64,000 bases of DNA from Deltaproteobacteria bacterium (GCA_016937155.1 JAFGWM010000040.1:85267-149266), one strand, 5' to 3'; counted from the first letter of the stretch, positions 43,101-53,366 are shown. Numbers and translations are program-made. The notes: generated by a model not told the origin, from the letters alone.

Positions 43101-46100
43101 TTGTATACACTAGGTATAAATATTGGTTCGTCGAGTATAAAACTGGCACTTTTAAAAGATGATAATATTAAATGGTCTTCAGTAAGGGATCATGAGGGAA
43201 ATTTTGTTCAGGCTTTGGAAAAGGCAGTTGCTGAGCATGAAATTCCCAGAGGTACCAGATGTATTGCCACTGGTACTGAGGGAAGATATCTATTGAATAT
43301 GGCATCAGTAGTGGAATCTGTCTGTATTGAAAAAGCTCTGGAACACCTTAATGAGAAGGTGGATGCCGTTGTTTCACTTGGTGGTGAGGATTTTGTAACA
43401 TACACCATCGATTCTGATGGCAAGATTGTGAATAACTATTCAGGAAACAAGTGTGCAAGTGGAACTGGAGAGTTTTTCAAGCAGCAGCTTGGAAGGATGG
43501 ACATGAACCTTGGTCAGGTAAATGACATATCCGATGATCTTAAGGTTCATCCTTTGAGTGCACGCTGCAGTGTATTTATGAAAAGTGACTGCACTCATAA
43601 ATTGAATAAGGGTGAAGCAACAAAAGAGGAAATAGTTCTTTCTCTCAGTAGTGTTATGGCTACAAAAGTATATGATTTTCTAAGCAAAGCCCGTCTTGAG
43701 GAGGGTAGAGTTCTTTTATTTGGTGGTGTTACAAGGAATCGTCATCTCATCAGATTTCTTAGAGAGATGCTTCCTAAAATAGAATTTGTAGTTCCTGACG
43801 AGGCAGCATGGTTTGAAGCTTTTGGAGCTGCAATTGTAGCAAAGACGGCTGGAAGCGATTTTCCAAGTAAAGAAGAATTGTTTAAGGATCAGGAAATTGG
43901 TTATGGTAGATATTCCAGTCTCAAAAAGGCTGAGAATAAAGTGAATTATATTTCATCAAAAAAAGGGAAACCTCTGAATGGCAGGAAATATATTCTGGGT
44001 ATTGACGGTGGAAGTACAACAACCAAAGTAACTTTGATTGATTTTGAAACAGATGAAATTGTTGCATCACATTATGGAAGAACACATGGCGATCCTGTCA
44101 TGGCGTTAAAAAAATGTATAGTTGAGATAAAAAAACAACTGAGAGAGGCAAATGTTGGGGAAAACCCTGAAATAGTCCTTGCTTCCACAACAGGTTCATC
44201 GAGAGAAATTCTTGGAGTTTTCATCGAGAGTGGTGCTGTTTACAATGAAATTATTGCCCACAGTGTGGGTACAACTTATTTTGATAATGATATTGACACT
44301 ATTTTTGAAATCGGTGGACAGGATGCCAAGTACGTATATCTGAGAAATGGTGTTCCTATTGATTATGCGATGAATGAAGCATGCAGCGCGGGTACTGGCA
44401 GTTTTCTTGAAGAATCTGCAAGTGGAGATCTGAATATTTCCAGTGCTCCTGAGATTGGAATAATTGCTGTTGAAAGTGATGAACCGTTAAAATTCGGGGA
44501 ACAATGCAGTGCTTTTATTAATTCGGATATACGAAAAGCAATACAGTTAGGGGCAAAAAGAGAAGATATTACCGCAGGAATCATAACAAGTGTTGTCAGC
44601 AATTATCTTAACAGAGTTGTGGGAAACAGAAGTATTGGTGGTAAAATTGCCCTTCAGGGTGGAGTAGCATTAAACAAAGCTGTGGGTATGGCTTTTGCGA
44701 TGCTGCTGGATCGTGAAATTATCGTTCCTCCAAATCCGGAATTGCTTGGATGTTTTGGAGTAGGTATTTTAGCAAAACAAAAATATGAAGCCGGTCTTTT
44801 GGAACTTGGAAATTTTGATCTGGATAAAATTCTGGAAAGCTCAATAGTATACGAAAAAGAATTTGTCTGCAGATCATGTGATAATCTCTGTCCAATTAAA
44901 GTTCTCAAGGTTAACGGGAACAGATATATGTTTGGCGGTCGCTGCAATAAATATGCAAACATGAGGAAGAAGAAGAATTTTGACGAAAATTCTATTTTTA
45001 ACTATGTTGATGTTCGTCAAAAAATGCTTTTTGAGGATTACGCCCCGGCGGATGATGTTCCTGAAACCGCTAGAACAGTCGGAATTCCTAAAGCTTTTTC
45101 GGTGTACAGTCTTTATCCTCTTTACAGTTGGTTTTTCCATGAACTGGGTTTGAGAACCATACTTTCAGAGGAAATTCCACATGAAGGTGTTGCCAGAACA
45201 GAAAGCAGTTACTGTTTTCCAGCAGAAATAGCACATGGTGCAGTATATGACATTATTTCTAGAAATACTGATTATATATTTATTCCCCATTTCCGCGACA
45301 TGCCATCATATGAAGAGCATGGAAATTCGAATTTCTGTCCTATAACTCAGGCACTTCCATATTATATAAAGAAAGCGTTCCCTGCTGTTCCTGCCGATAA
45401 ATGGCTGGCACCTGTTGTTACATTTAACTATGGTGAAGCCAAGGGTATGGAATCCTTTATGGAGATGGGTAAAAATCTCGGATTTTCTGAAGAGGAAGTA
45501 TCAAAAGCCTTTAATACAGCCTGGAAAAAACAGAATCAGTTCTGGTCTGATTATCAGAAAACTGGCAAGGAAGCTTTGCGTAAGGCCAGAGAAGCTGATC
45601 ACCCGGTAATAGCACTGCTTGGACGTCCCTACAATGCTTTTACAAAAGATGCAAACATGGGGATTCCACTAAAGTTTACTTCCAGGGGTTGCAGTATTAT
45701 TCCATTTGATATGCTTCCCGTTGCTGAATCCAGTATATTTGATAACATGTACTGGTATTATGGTCAGCAGGATATGAAAGCTTCTTCTTTCCTGAAGTCT
45801 GAAAATAATATCTATATAACCTACATAACAAATTTCAGTTGTGCCCCAGATTCTTTCATGCTTCATTATGTTAAATGGATGATGGGTTCCAAGCCATTCC
45901 TTATTCTTGAACTGGATTCCCATAGTGCTGATGCTGGTGTAGATACGAGAATAGAGGCGTATCTTGATATAATTGAAGGATATAGAAGCCGATTTTCTCC
46001 ATCGGATGAGAAACGTTACGATAACGGATTCCGCTTTATAAATAATGGAAAAGAAGAAATTCATCTCAGGGACGAAAAATCCGGTGAGAAAATTCCCATT

Positions 46101-47408
46101 TTTGGAAATCAGAGAGTTAAAATGCTCTTTTCAAATATGGGGCAGTTATCTACTGAACTGCTTGCCAGTGTTCTGAAAGGGGTTGGGGTAAATGCTGAGT
46201 CAATGCCACTTCCAGATACCTATGCCCTACAGATGGCAAGGAATTATATGAGTGGTAAGGAGTGTCTGCCTTCCCAGCTTGTTTTAGGAAGTGCGCTAAC
46301 CTGGTTCAACTCCGAAAAATACAACGAGGATGATATCTATCTACTTTTTGTTCCTACCACTACAGGACCATGCAGAACAGGTCAGTATTATATTTTTTAT
46401 GAGAATCTGTTTAAGGATCTCAAATATCCCAATGTGGTTATATTTACACTGGACAGTGATAACTCATATAATGAACTTGGTCCTGATTTTTCAAAGAGAG
46501 TATGGTGGGCGATAGTAATCGGCGATTACATGAAAGATATTGAAACTACGCTTAGAACATGTGCTTCTGATCCGGAAAATGCCATGGAGCGTTATGATAG
46601 TCTGTGGAGAAAACTTATAGCCTATGCAGATGATGTTCCAGGAATGCTTAAGACTCTTGAATCTATTGCCGCAGATCTTAAGAAAATTCCGTTAAAACGA
46701 AAAATGGAAGATACTCCGAAAGTTCTGATTGTTGGTGAAATATACGTACGAAGGGATGATTTTGCCGTTGAAGAACTTGTTGGTCGTTTTGCCTCCAAAG
46801 GAATAATTGCAAAAATCAGTGGTGTTACCGAGTGGATATATTACTGTGATTATTATAGAAAACACGAACTGGTTAAAAAATTCAAATTACTTCCATGGCA
46901 TAAGAAATTACTCTCTCCACAACTGAGAGAGCTGTTTAAGTGGGAAGTTGAAAAAACGTATAAACATTATGTTGAAAATAAGATTAAGCATATACTTAAA
47001 CCAACTGGTTTGCTGCCTGAAACACCCCATGATATGGAAGAAATCATGGGCAACGCTGAAAGAAATTTTGTGACTGATGAACTGCACAGTGAAATTTCTA
47101 TTTCATCAGGAGTGGCAGCTACAGCAATGCTTTCTGATTTCAGTGGTATTGTAAATATCAGTCCATTTGCTTGTCTGATAGGCAGAGTGATCGAAGGGAT
47201 ATATACTCCTTGGGCAAGAGAACGAAAATTACCTGTCATTTCTGTTGAAATTGATGGTAATGTTCTTCCACCCAGTATTATAAACAGACTGGATATTTTT
47301 ATGCTCAATGTACTTAGATTGAGACAGAATCCTGAATCATCTGAACTTGTTGAGCCCCCGGAAGGGACTACTGCCAATCCGGACAGACGTAAACGTATTA
47401 TTAACTGA
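43101..47408 (+). CDS. Acyl-CoA dehydratase activase-related giant protein
   Basis: Two BadF/BcrA/HgdC-type ATPase units in tandem (about 1-255, GINIGSSSIKLALL; about 298-560, LGIDGGSTTTKVTLID) followed by a DUF2229/HgdB-like region to residue 1435. Cluster-type cysteines occur in KCASGTGEFF, NEACSAGTGSF, GEQCSAF and VCRSCDNLCP with GGRCNKY. Related activases use ATP to inject electrons into 2-hydroxyacyl-CoA or benzoyl-CoA reducing enzymes, usually in strict anaerobes. This all-in-one form is widespread in anaerobes but its substrate is not known. TTG start with AGGAG eight bases upstream. The downstream S1 gene follows after 14 bases. Confidence 0.9.
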   Translation: MYTLGINIGSSSIKLALLKDDNIKWSSVRDHEGNFVQALEKAVAEHEIPRGTRCIATGTEGRYLLNMASVVESVCIEKALEHLNEKVDAVVSLGGEDFVTYTIDSDGKIVNNYSGNKCASGTGEFFKQQLGRMDMNLGQVNDISDDLKVHPLSARCSVFMKSDCTHKLNKGEATKEEIVLSLSSVMATKVYDFLSKARLEEGRVLLFGGVTRNRHLIRFLREMLPKIEFVVPDEAAWFEAFGAAIVAKTAGSDFPSKEELFKDQEIGYGRYSSLKKAENKVNYISSKKGKPLNGRKYILGIDGGSTTTKVTLIDFETDEIVASHYGRTHGDPVMALKKCIVEIKKQLREANVGENPEIVLASTTGSSREILGVFIESGAVYNEIIAHSVGTTYFDNDIDTIFEIGGQDAKYVYLRNGVPIDYAMNEACSAGTGSFLEESASGDLNISSAPEIGIIAVESDEPLKFGEQCSAFINSDIRKAIQLGAKREDITAGIITSVVSNYLNRVVGNRSIGGKIALQGGVALNKAVGMAFAMLLDREIIVPPNPELLGCFGVGILAKQKYEAGLLELGNFDLDKILESSIVYEKEFVCRSCDNLCPIKVLKVNGNRYMFGGRCNKYANMRKKKNFDENSIFNYVDVRQKMLFEDYAPADDVPETARTVGIPKAFSVYSLYPLYSWFFHELGLRTILSEEIPHEGVARTESSYCFPAEIAHGAVYDIISRNTDYIFIPHFRDMPSYEEHGNSNFCPITQALPYYIKKAFPAVPADKWLAPVVTFNYGEAKGMESFMEMGKNLGFSEEEVSKAFNTAWKKQNQFWSDYQKTGKEALRKAREADHPVIALLGRPYNAFTKDANMGIPLKFTSRGCSIIPFDMLPVAESSIFDNMYWYYGQQDMKASSFLKSENNIYITYITNFSCAPDSFMLHYVKWMMGSKPFLILELDSHSADAGVDTRIEAYLDIIEGYRSRFSPSDEKRYDNGFRFINNGKEEIHLRDEKSGEKIPIFGNQRVKMLFSNMGQLSTELLASVLKGVGVNAESMPLPDTYALQMARNYMSGKECLPSQLVLGSALTWFNSEKYNEDDIYLLFVPTTTGPCRTGQYYIFYENLFKDLKYPNVVIFTLDSDNSYNELGPDFSKRVWWAIVIGDYMKDIETTLRTCASDPENAMERYDSLWRKLIAYADDVPGMLKTLESIAADLKKIPLKRKMEDTPKVLIVGEIYVRRDDFAVEELVGRFASKGIIAKISGVTEWIYYCDYYRKHELVKKFKLLPWHKKLLSPQLRELFKWEVEKTYKHYVENKIKHILKPTGLLPETPHDMEEIMGNAERNFVTDELHSEISISSGVAATAMLSDFSGIVNISPFACLIGRVIEGIYTPWARERKLPVISVEIDGNVLPPSIINRLDIFMLNVLRLRQNPESSELVEPPEGTTANPDRRKRIIN

Positions 47409-47422
47409 TTTGAGGAAAAAAT

Positions 47423-48622
47423 ATGGAAAAAGATTCCTTTGAAAGTATGTTTGAAAAAAGTTTTGTTGAATTTGAACGCCTTGAGCCAGGGCAGAAAATA
47501 GAAGCGGTTGTTGTCAAAATAACCGATGATCATATTTTCATTGACATTGGTCGAAAGGGTGAGGGTGTGGTTGATCGTCGGGAATTTGAGGATCAGGATA
47601 ATAACCTTTCCTTCAAAGAAGGGGCGACAATTACAGTTTATTACACCGGAAGCAGTGGCGGTGAGATGAAATTTACTTCCAGAGTGGGTCGTGGAAATAC
47701 CGGGCTTGATCAGTTGGGTGAAGCATGGAAAAACCGTATTCCCGTGGAAGGTGTTGTGGAAAAGGAAATTAAGGGTGGTTTTGAAGTAAAAATAGCTGCA
47801 AATATTAGAGCCTTCTGTCCATATTCCCAGATGGGTCTCTCCAGAATGGATGCGTCTACATACATAGGTAACAGATACAATTTTATTATTACTGACTTTA
47901 GTGAAAAGGGCAGGAATATTGTTGTTTCAAACAGAGTGATAGAAGCCGAAGCCGCAGAAAAACTGAAGGAAGAAAAACGCTCCACATTGCAAATCGGGAT
48001 GACAATGAGGGGGACGGTTAGAAATATAAAGGAATTTGGTGCTTTTGTTGATATTGGGGGACTTGATGGTCTCATTCCTATTTCAGAAATTTCATGGGGA
48101 CATGTTGATGACATCAATGAGTATTTGAGTGTGGGGCAGGAAGTTGATGTTGTTATTATTTCAATAGACTGGAGTAAGGATAAACTTACGTTTAGTTTGA
48201 AAAAAGCTCTTGGAGATCCATGGGATGAAGTACTCTCTAAATTCCCGGAGGGTTCTTCAGTAAAAGGAACTGTTGTTCGGCTCCAGCCTTTCGGTGCATT
48301 CATTTCGCTGGCTGAAGGAATAGAAGGTTTATTACATGTTTCAAAGATTGGCAGAAGTGTAAATAAAAGAATCAAGCATCCCAGAGAGGTTTTATCCAAA
48401 GGTGATGAAGTTGAAGTTACGATTGAGGCGCTTTCACCAGCTGAAAGAAGAATATCGTTAACTCTTCCTGAATATCAGGCTCCCGAAGTTGAGGCTGTTC
48501 CAAAAGGTGAAAGTGAAGAAGATTGGGTTAAGGATTATAAGCCTGTAAAAGAAAAAAATCCCGAAGGTATGGGGTCATTTGGTGCACTCCTAAAAGCTGG
48601 TCTTGAAAAAAATAAAAAGTAA
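47423..48622 (+). CDS. rpsA: S1 RNA-binding domain protein (ribosomal protein S1-like)
   Basis: A 399-residue protein with four S1 domains at about 20-90, 102-172, 190-260 and 275-347 (for example GTVRNIKEFGAFVDIGGLDG and GTVVRLQPFGAFISLAEGIEG in pattern). Ribosomal S1 has four to six such domains and guides mRNA onto the 30S subunit; this short form may be S1 itself or a paralogue. The C-terminal tail is charged (KGESEEDWVKDYKPVKEK). GAGGA precedes the ATG. It follows the activase gene closely. Confidence 0.85.
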   Translation: MEKDSFESMFEKSFVEFERLEPGQKIEAVVVKITDDHIFIDIGRKGEGVVDRREFEDQDNNLSFKEGATITVYYTGSSGGEMKFTSRVGRGNTGLDQLGEAWKNRIPVEGVVEKEIKGGFEVKIAANIRAFCPYSQMGLSRMDASTYIGNRYNFIITDFSEKGRNIVVSNRVIEAEAAEKLKEEKRSTLQIGMTMRGTVRNIKEFGAFVDIGGLDGLIPISEISWGHVDDINEYLSVGQEVDVVIISIDWSKDKLTFSLKKALGDPWDEVLSKFPEGSSVKGTVVRLQPFGAFISLAEGIEGLLHVSKIGRSVNKRIKHPREVLSKGDEVEVTIEALSPAERRISLTLPEYQAPEVEAVPKGESEEDWVKDYKPVKEKNPEGMGSFGALLKAGLEKNKK

Positions 48623-48683
48623 TCAAAGTCTTTTATTTCATTTTACAACATATTAAAGGGGTATACCGGAGTATTTCGTTAAT

Positions 48684-48708
48684 CGGTTAAAACCGTTCTA
48701 TAGGTTTT
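48684..48708 (+). other. Overlapping inverted repeats after the S1 gene
   Basis: CGGTT-AA-AACCG and AAAACC-GTTCTATA-GGTTTT share bases and could form alternative hairpins. They lie in the 272-base gap (48623-48894) between the S1 gene and the next lipoprotein. A terminator is possible but the T run after them is short; nothing else stands out in the gap. Confidence 0.25.
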
Positions 48709-48894
48709 CGATGTTTTTCATAGTTTTATGTTAATCCGTATATTCAATTGGTAGGTATAAAAATTGTAACACCGGATACTCAGTCCCTGATGATAAAATT
48801 TGTGAATTGTTAATAATTTATTAAAAAACAAGGTGTTGTCCAGTTTTTTGTTTGAAAACTATTGTGAGGATATATTAGCTGCGGAGATTGTTCC

Positions 48895-49725
48895 ATGAAC
48901 CAATTCGCAGTTTTAATTTTATTATTTGTAGTGACATCCTGTTCTCAGACAGTCAATACCTCTGTCAAAAGAATCAGTCTGGAAAATGAATCTGTAAAAC
49001 AAGTATCTACATCACATGAATCAAAAGCAGTAAAAACCAGAATTTTTATTAATTTTCTGAAAAATAATACTTCAAATCTTGCTTCCATATCTGATTTCCA
49101 GAATGCAGCTAAAACAGCAGGTTTAAAATCTTCGGAAATAATAGATTTTGTTATGGAGAATACAGGTCCCACATCTGATTCACAGAGAATGGATAAATAT
49201 ATTGACAAAATGGGTGAATTTAAACTTCACTATGCAGTGAACGCAATAAGAACAGGAAAACGTCTTTCGGGTGCATTGAGAATTCTCAAAAATACTGGTC
49301 GAAAAGCTGGAATAGCTTTTCCATACCTTGTTAGAGTATTTAGCAAATTCAGTACTGAGGAGAAGCTTGAAATTCTGACAATGGTCAGCCATATTTCACC
49401 GGATAAAATCATAGAATTTACAGAAGTTGCACTTAAGGATGATGAGCCGGATGTAGTTTTAATGGCAGTTTCCATATCAGAAGATTCTGAATTACACAAA
49501 AAAACTCTTATTAACTCACTTGTCAGAGTAATGCGCATAGGGGATTCAGTTCAGAGAGCAACAGCCACTGTTTTAGCGGGTATATTATTTTCAGAAATAA
49601 ATGAAAATAAGTACAAAAAAGACATAAGAAATGAATTTATACACTGGATATATTTCTTTTCAAAAAGTGAAGATCTGTATCTGAAAACAGTAAGTTTAAA
49701 TACCTTGAAACTATTTCGCAAATAA
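48895..49725 (+). CDS. Hypothetical HEAT-like helical lipoprotein
   Basis: A 276-residue predicted lipoprotein: signal then lipobox VTSC (Cys16), a Ser/Glu linker, and a C-terminal part of paired helices (for example AVNAIRTGKRLSGALRILKN and YLVRVFSKFSTEEKLEILTM) that looks like HEAT or armadillo repeats. Function unknown; probably a periplasmic binding scaffold. GGAG lies nine bases before the ATG. Ends five bases from the convergent polyferredoxin-like gene. Confidence 0.65.
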   Translation: MNQFAVLILLFVVTSCSQTVNTSVKRISLENESVKQVSTSHESKAVKTRIFINFLKNNTSNLASISDFQNAAKTAGLKSSEIIDFVMENTGPTSDSQRMDKYIDKMGEFKLHYAVNAIRTGKRLSGALRILKNTGRKAGIAFPYLVRVFSKFSTEEKLEILTMVSHISPDKIIEFTEVALKDDEPDVVLMAVSISEDSELHKKTLINSLVRVMRIGDSVQRATATVLAGILFSEINENKYKKDIRNEFIHWIYFFSKSEDLYLKTVSLNTLKLFRK

Positions 49726-49730
49726 ACTGT

Positions 49731-50627
49731 TTAGAAGTAGTAGGCAATCATCATAACATGGAGAAATGAAATCATTGAAAAGTAAAGAGCAGTTGCATTG
49801 AAGGAAAAGTTTAACAGTTTAATCTGATCATTTTTTCCATTCATACAATTTCCACAGATTCTGCATTGATTTTTATCCGGACGATTTATACATCCCCAGT
49901 CACATTTAAAATCATCATTTTGTTTAACATCAACTCTGAAAAGAGAGTATTTTCCGATAAATCTGAAAATACTTCCCAAAGGACACAGTACCTGACAGTT
50001 CCAGCCTTTTTTAGAAAATTTAAATGGGCTGAAAATCAGTACCAGACTGATAATGAAAAAAAACAAGGCTGCAAAAATACCGGGTAACAGTATTCCAGTG
50101 AGCAATGAAAAAAGAGTGAAAGATATGAATATCACAGGAGATATATACTTAAATAATCCATATCCTTCATAAGATTTATGGTGTTCCCATGCTCCCAAAA
50201 AACACAGATGAGAGCAAAAGCCTCCGGAAAGAAGAAGGAAAGTAACTATAAAAAATATACTTCGGAAATGAAAATTGCCTGTTATAACTGGTTCAAAGAA
50301 ACCAAGAATAGGATGTGGTATGGATATGGAGTTGGGCATCATTCCAGAGGATGAGATAAAAAGTCCTCTTAAAAGTTGAACAAGTAATACCACACTGAAA
50401 ATTCTTCCAGTAATCTGATACTTTCTTAATGCATTGAAATGAAGCAACGCGGCAGTAATTAAAAAGGTGTAGAAAATTAGTAATACTTTACCAGAAAAAT
50501 TTTCAATGGGGAAAACAACTTTCAGTGGGAGAAATATCAATACTAATGCAATAATGACAGTATTTAGTATGGAAAAAATGAAAACAGTGGGATATTTAAG
50601 ATTATCATGGGATTTATTTTCAGACAT
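49731..50627 (-). CDS. NapH/CcoG-like membrane 4Fe-4S protein
   Basis: A membrane protein of about 298 residues with six hydrophobic segments and a cysteine-rich C-terminus. GGFCSHLCFLGAWE and NCQVLCPLGSIFRFIGKYSLF (pattern CxxxCPxG) are the polyferredoxin-membrane hallmark, and DDFKCDWGCINRPDKNQCRICGNC (by positions, Cys near 257, 261, 270, 273, 276) may hold a 4Fe-4S cluster. Related proteins pass electrons from quinol to periplasmic reductases or assist copper-oxidase assembly; partner unknown. The frame continues to 50648 with a TTG; ATG at 50627 is preferred, though neither has a strong ribosome site. Confidence 0.8.
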   Translation of the reverse strand: MSENKSHDNLKYPTVFIFSILNTVIIALVLIFLPLKVVFPIENFSGKVLLIFYTFLITAALLHFNALRKYQITGRIFSVVLLVQLLRGLFISSSGMMPNSISIPHPILGFFEPVITGNFHFRSIFFIVTFLLLSGGFCSHLCFLGAWEHHKSYEGYGLFKYISPVIFISFTLFSLLTGILLPGIFAALFFFIISLVLIFSPFKFSKKGWNCQVLCPLGSIFRFIGKYSLFRVDVKQNDDFKCDWGCINRPDKNQCRICGNCMNGKNDQIKLLNFSFNATALYFSMISFLHVMMIAYYF

Positions 50628-50672
50628 GAGAATTTGGATATTACGCAAAAAGACACTTTACGGAAATAAAAA

Positions 50673-51518
50673 ATGACGAGATTAATTTTACTTATTTCAT
50701 TATTCCTTTTTTCCTGCAGATGTTCAGGAACCGGTAGTGAAGAAAAAATAACACCGAAGCGAATTGAAAAAAAATCAACTACCCAAAAAAGAATAATAAC
50801 ATTGAAGGATGTTCTGAAAAATACGGTGATAATAAAAGGGTACTGGAAAGAATCTGATGTTTTTTCTGATGATGAAAAAAACTGGGTGTGTAGTGGAATA
50901 ATAATCTCCTATTCTGACAAGAGACTTAAAATAGTAAGTTCAATGGAGTGTACGGGTATTAAAACCTTACTGAATGCAGATCCGGTTGCTGGTGGTCCGG
51001 AAGTGTTGGACTATTCATTAAAAATAGTTACGCCACAGGGTTCCGAAGTACTGGTTAATGAAATCACCGCTAATAAAACAACCGGTACTGTTATTTTAAC
51101 AACCGGCAAAATAAAACTTGTTAACCAGAGAGATTTTGAACTTCCTCCTGGATTTGATGAAGTGGAAGTTGGGGATAATATATTTTCGGTGACTGCTGCA
51201 GTAAATGGTGCTTCCTCTCCAACAGTTACGTTTGGTAGGGTTACCGCGACAGATAATCTTTTAATTCAGCATGATTCTCCTTTGAGTGGAATAAGTACCG
51301 GGGGAGGACTTTATCTGAAAAAGAATAGTCAGTTTTATCTGGTTGGAATTAATTCAAATTCAGTCAATAATTTTAAGGGTTCTAAAATTAAAGGTTTGAA
51401 TTATTCTGTTAAATACACTGAAATTTCTACGGGATCAGTTATTTTATCATCTTCAAATCCTGAAGGAGCCTGTAAATTAATACGGGGAATTTTTTCAAAA
51501 CCATGTGAAGTAAAATAG
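50673..51518 (+). CDS. Lipoprotein with degenerate trypsin-like fold
   Basis: A 281-residue lipoprotein: signal ending LFLFSC (Cys15), Lys/Thr-rich linker, then a domain that follows the outline of HtrA/trypsin-type proteases: VCSGIIISYSDKRLKIVSS (where the His-loop would lie), FSVTAAVNGASSPTVTFGRV, HDSPLSGISTGGGLYL and VGINSNS. The usual GNSGGP nucleophile loop is replaced by ISTGGG and no catalytic His is evident, so a non-proteolytic relative is likely. This assignment rests on pattern and not on strict motif matches. Followed 13 bases later by the cupin gene. Confidence 0.5.
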   Translation: MTRLILLISLFLFSCRCSGTGSEEKITPKRIEKKSTTQKRIITLKDVLKNTVIIKGYWKESDVFSDDEKNWVCSGIIISYSDKRLKIVSSMECTGIKTLLNADPVAGGPEVLDYSLKIVTPQGSEVLVNEITANKTTGTVILTTGKIKLVNQRDFELPPGFDEVEVGDNIFSVTAAVNGASSPTVTFGRVTATDNLLIQHDSPLSGISTGGGLYLKKNSQFYLVGINSNSVNNFKGSKIKGLNYSVKYTEISTGSVILSSSNPEGACKLIRGIFSKPCEVK

Positions 51519-51531
51519 GAAATTCAACCGG

Positions 51532-51837
51532 ATGAAAAATATATTTGAATATCCATCCAGTGGTAAAAGTGAATTGATTGAGAAACTTGTATCGTCGGAT
51601 AATGTTACAGTTGAAAAAATTGTAAGTTATTCAAATATAACGCCAGAAGATTTCTGGTATGATGATTCAAGAGATGAATGGGTTATTGTTCTCAGAGGAA
51701 AAGGAAAACTGGAATTTGAAGATGGCAAAAAACTTGAAATGAATGAGGGTGATTTTTATCTTATCAAAAGTCATGAAAAGCACAGAGTAATTGAGACAGA
51801 TAATCCAACTTTGTGGTTATGTATTTATTTTCAATAA
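51532..51837 (+). CDS. Small single-domain cupin protein
   Basis: A 101-residue cupin. The beta-barrel motifs are WYDDSRDEWVIVLRGKGKLEFEDG compressed (motif 1, with Asp and Glu at metal positions) and LEMNEGDFYLIKSHEKHRV (motif 2, His). The pattern resembles small cytoplasmic cupins often annotated as phosphoribosylaminoimidazole carboxylase-like or mannose-6-phosphate isomerase-like; substrate unknown. AGGA precedes the ATG. Its stop overlaps the convergent SpoIID gene by seven bases. Confidence 0.85.
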   Translation: MKNIFEYPSSGKSELIEKLVSSDNVTVEKIVSYSNITPEDFWYDDSRDEWVIVLRGKGKLEFEDGKKLEMNEGDFYLIKSHEKHRVIETDNPTLWLCIYFQ

Positions 51838-53366
51838 AGTTTTTTTAATATACTTCCCTTATAATAATGAAGAAGGATCTTTTTGTAATTCTGACCGGCT
51901 TTTGCTCTGTTAATAGCTCCCCACTGACACATTCCCACACCATGTCCGTATCCACCACCATTGAAAATGATTTTATCATCGGTAAATTTATGGATAAACA
52001 TACTTGATTTAAGATTTCCTAACAGTTTTCGGATTGTCAGTTCTCCCTTGATAATAATTGAGGATTTTTTACTTCTTGCCTCAAGAGATAATACTCTTCC
52101 GGAAATTCCTCTGTTTATAATCCTAATACTTTTTATTTTTCCATAGAATCCTCGTTTTTTTAGATTATCTGAGATTCTTTTAATGCTCACCTTTGATGTC
52201 CATCGGAATCCAGGATTGGATTTTTTACACCAGCCCTCTTCATTTTTTAACAGTCTGTTTGATATGTTGGAAGATATATGTCCCTTAATTAGATCCGGTG
52301 TTCCTCTGAGTGTATTCTGAGGGATTCCTCCCCAGACGTTTTCATTATGTTCTGTGTGACCACCACAACTGCTGTGATAAACAGTATCCACTACCCGTGA
52401 TGAGGGTGTAAATAAAATCTGACCCTTTGTGGCATGACATGCTGCTGTAGTTTTTTTATGCAGGCGGTTAATTCCATCATAAACCTGGCAGTGAACCTTT
52501 CTGCAAAGATGAAATGGATCTGTCATATGTCTCGTACCCATTTTTGAAAGTACCTGACCTCTTGCTGCAACGGCCTGAGCTTTCAATGCTTCATAAGGAG
52601 CGCCTGGCCATAATTCAGATGGCAAAATACCTTCAAGATATTTTTCCAGTGGAAGTTCATTCACTACAGCCAGCATTCCAGAACTGTCTATGACCACATA
52701 TATCTCTCCTGCTACTTTTATTGATGTATTTCCTGATTTAATGATAAACGGGTTTCCTTTTGATGATTTTAGTTTTACGGCGTCTGCACCTGATACTGAA
52801 AATGATCCATTAAGGGGAAGTATGGAAAAATTTCCTTCAGGTAGATTTTTTAATTTTGAGTGAATAAATGCTTTTTTATATTTCTTAGAAATATTTTTAA
52901 GTCTGATCTTTGCCTTATCATACGTTTTAAACGGTCCTATACTTGGAAGTATTCTTCTGTTATCAAGCATTTTACCATTGAGCGCGATAAGATATCCCTG
53001 TTCAAGAATTATTGATTTCTGGTAATAAGAACTGAATTTTTTCCAGGAATCATATGGAATATCAGTTAGTGCTATATAGTAATCAATCTCAGCTTTTTTG
53101 CCTGTTTTCAACTTGAACTGCAGTACTGATGAAGTATTTACTGAAATACCTTCCATCATGGATGTTCCAATCTGTATATTTCCCGTTGTGGCAATTTCCA
53201 CTTCTCTGATATTATGAAAAATTCCAATTGATACTTTTGGAATATTCTGATGATCCAGAGTGAATTTTTTTCTATAAAGTGAATTTATAAGAGGATCTGC
53301 GGTTCCATAGGCATTATTGGAAAGCGGAAAAATAAGTGAAAAAATGTGAATAATAAATAATTTCAT
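51831..53366 (-). CDS. SpoIID/LytB-domain protein (peptidoglycan lytic transglycosylase-like)
   Basis: An exported protein of 511 residues with signal sequence (MKLFIIHIFSLIFPLS). Residues about 60-210 are beta-rich; residues about 225-500 are the SpoIID domain: LPLEKYLEGILPSELWP (catalytic Glu region), LKAQAVAARGQVLSK, HSSCGGHTEHNENVWGG and GGGYGHGVGMCQWGA. In Bacillus SpoIID strips stem-less glycan during spore engulfment; non-spore-forming bacteria use relatives in cell-wall remodelling. Nothing in the window suggests sporulation. Start at 53366 follows a 232-base AT-rich gap shared with guaA. Confidence 0.9.
   Translation of the reverse strand: MKLFIIHIFSLIFPLSNNAYGTADPLINSLYRKKFTLDHQNIPKVSIGIFHNIREVEIATTGNIQIGTSMMEGISVNTSSVLQFKLKTGKKAEIDYYIALTDIPYDSWKKFSSYYQKSIILEQGYLIALNGKMLDNRRILPSIGPFKTYDKAKIRLKNISKKYKKAFIHSKLKNLPEGNFSILPLNGSFSVSGADAVKLKSSKGNPFIIKSGNTSIKVAGEIYVVIDSSGMLAVVNELPLEKYLEGILPSELWPGAPYEALKAQAVAARGQVLSKMGTRHMTDPFHLCRKVHCQVYDGINRLHKKTTAACHATKGQILFTPSSRVVDTVYHSSCGGHTEHNENVWGGIPQNTLRGTPDLIKGHISSNISNRLLKNEEGWCKKSNPGFRWTSKVSIKRISDNLKKRGFYGKIKSIRIINRGISGRVLSLEARSKKSSIIIKGELTIRKLLGNLKSSMFIHKFTDDKIIFNGGGYGHGVGMCQWGAINRAKAGQNYKKILLHYYKGSILKKLY

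Noticed and set aside
51831..53366. SpoIID as a sign of endospore formation
   Set aside because: No other sporulation gene is present, and SpoIID-domain proteins are widespread in non-sporulating bacteria.
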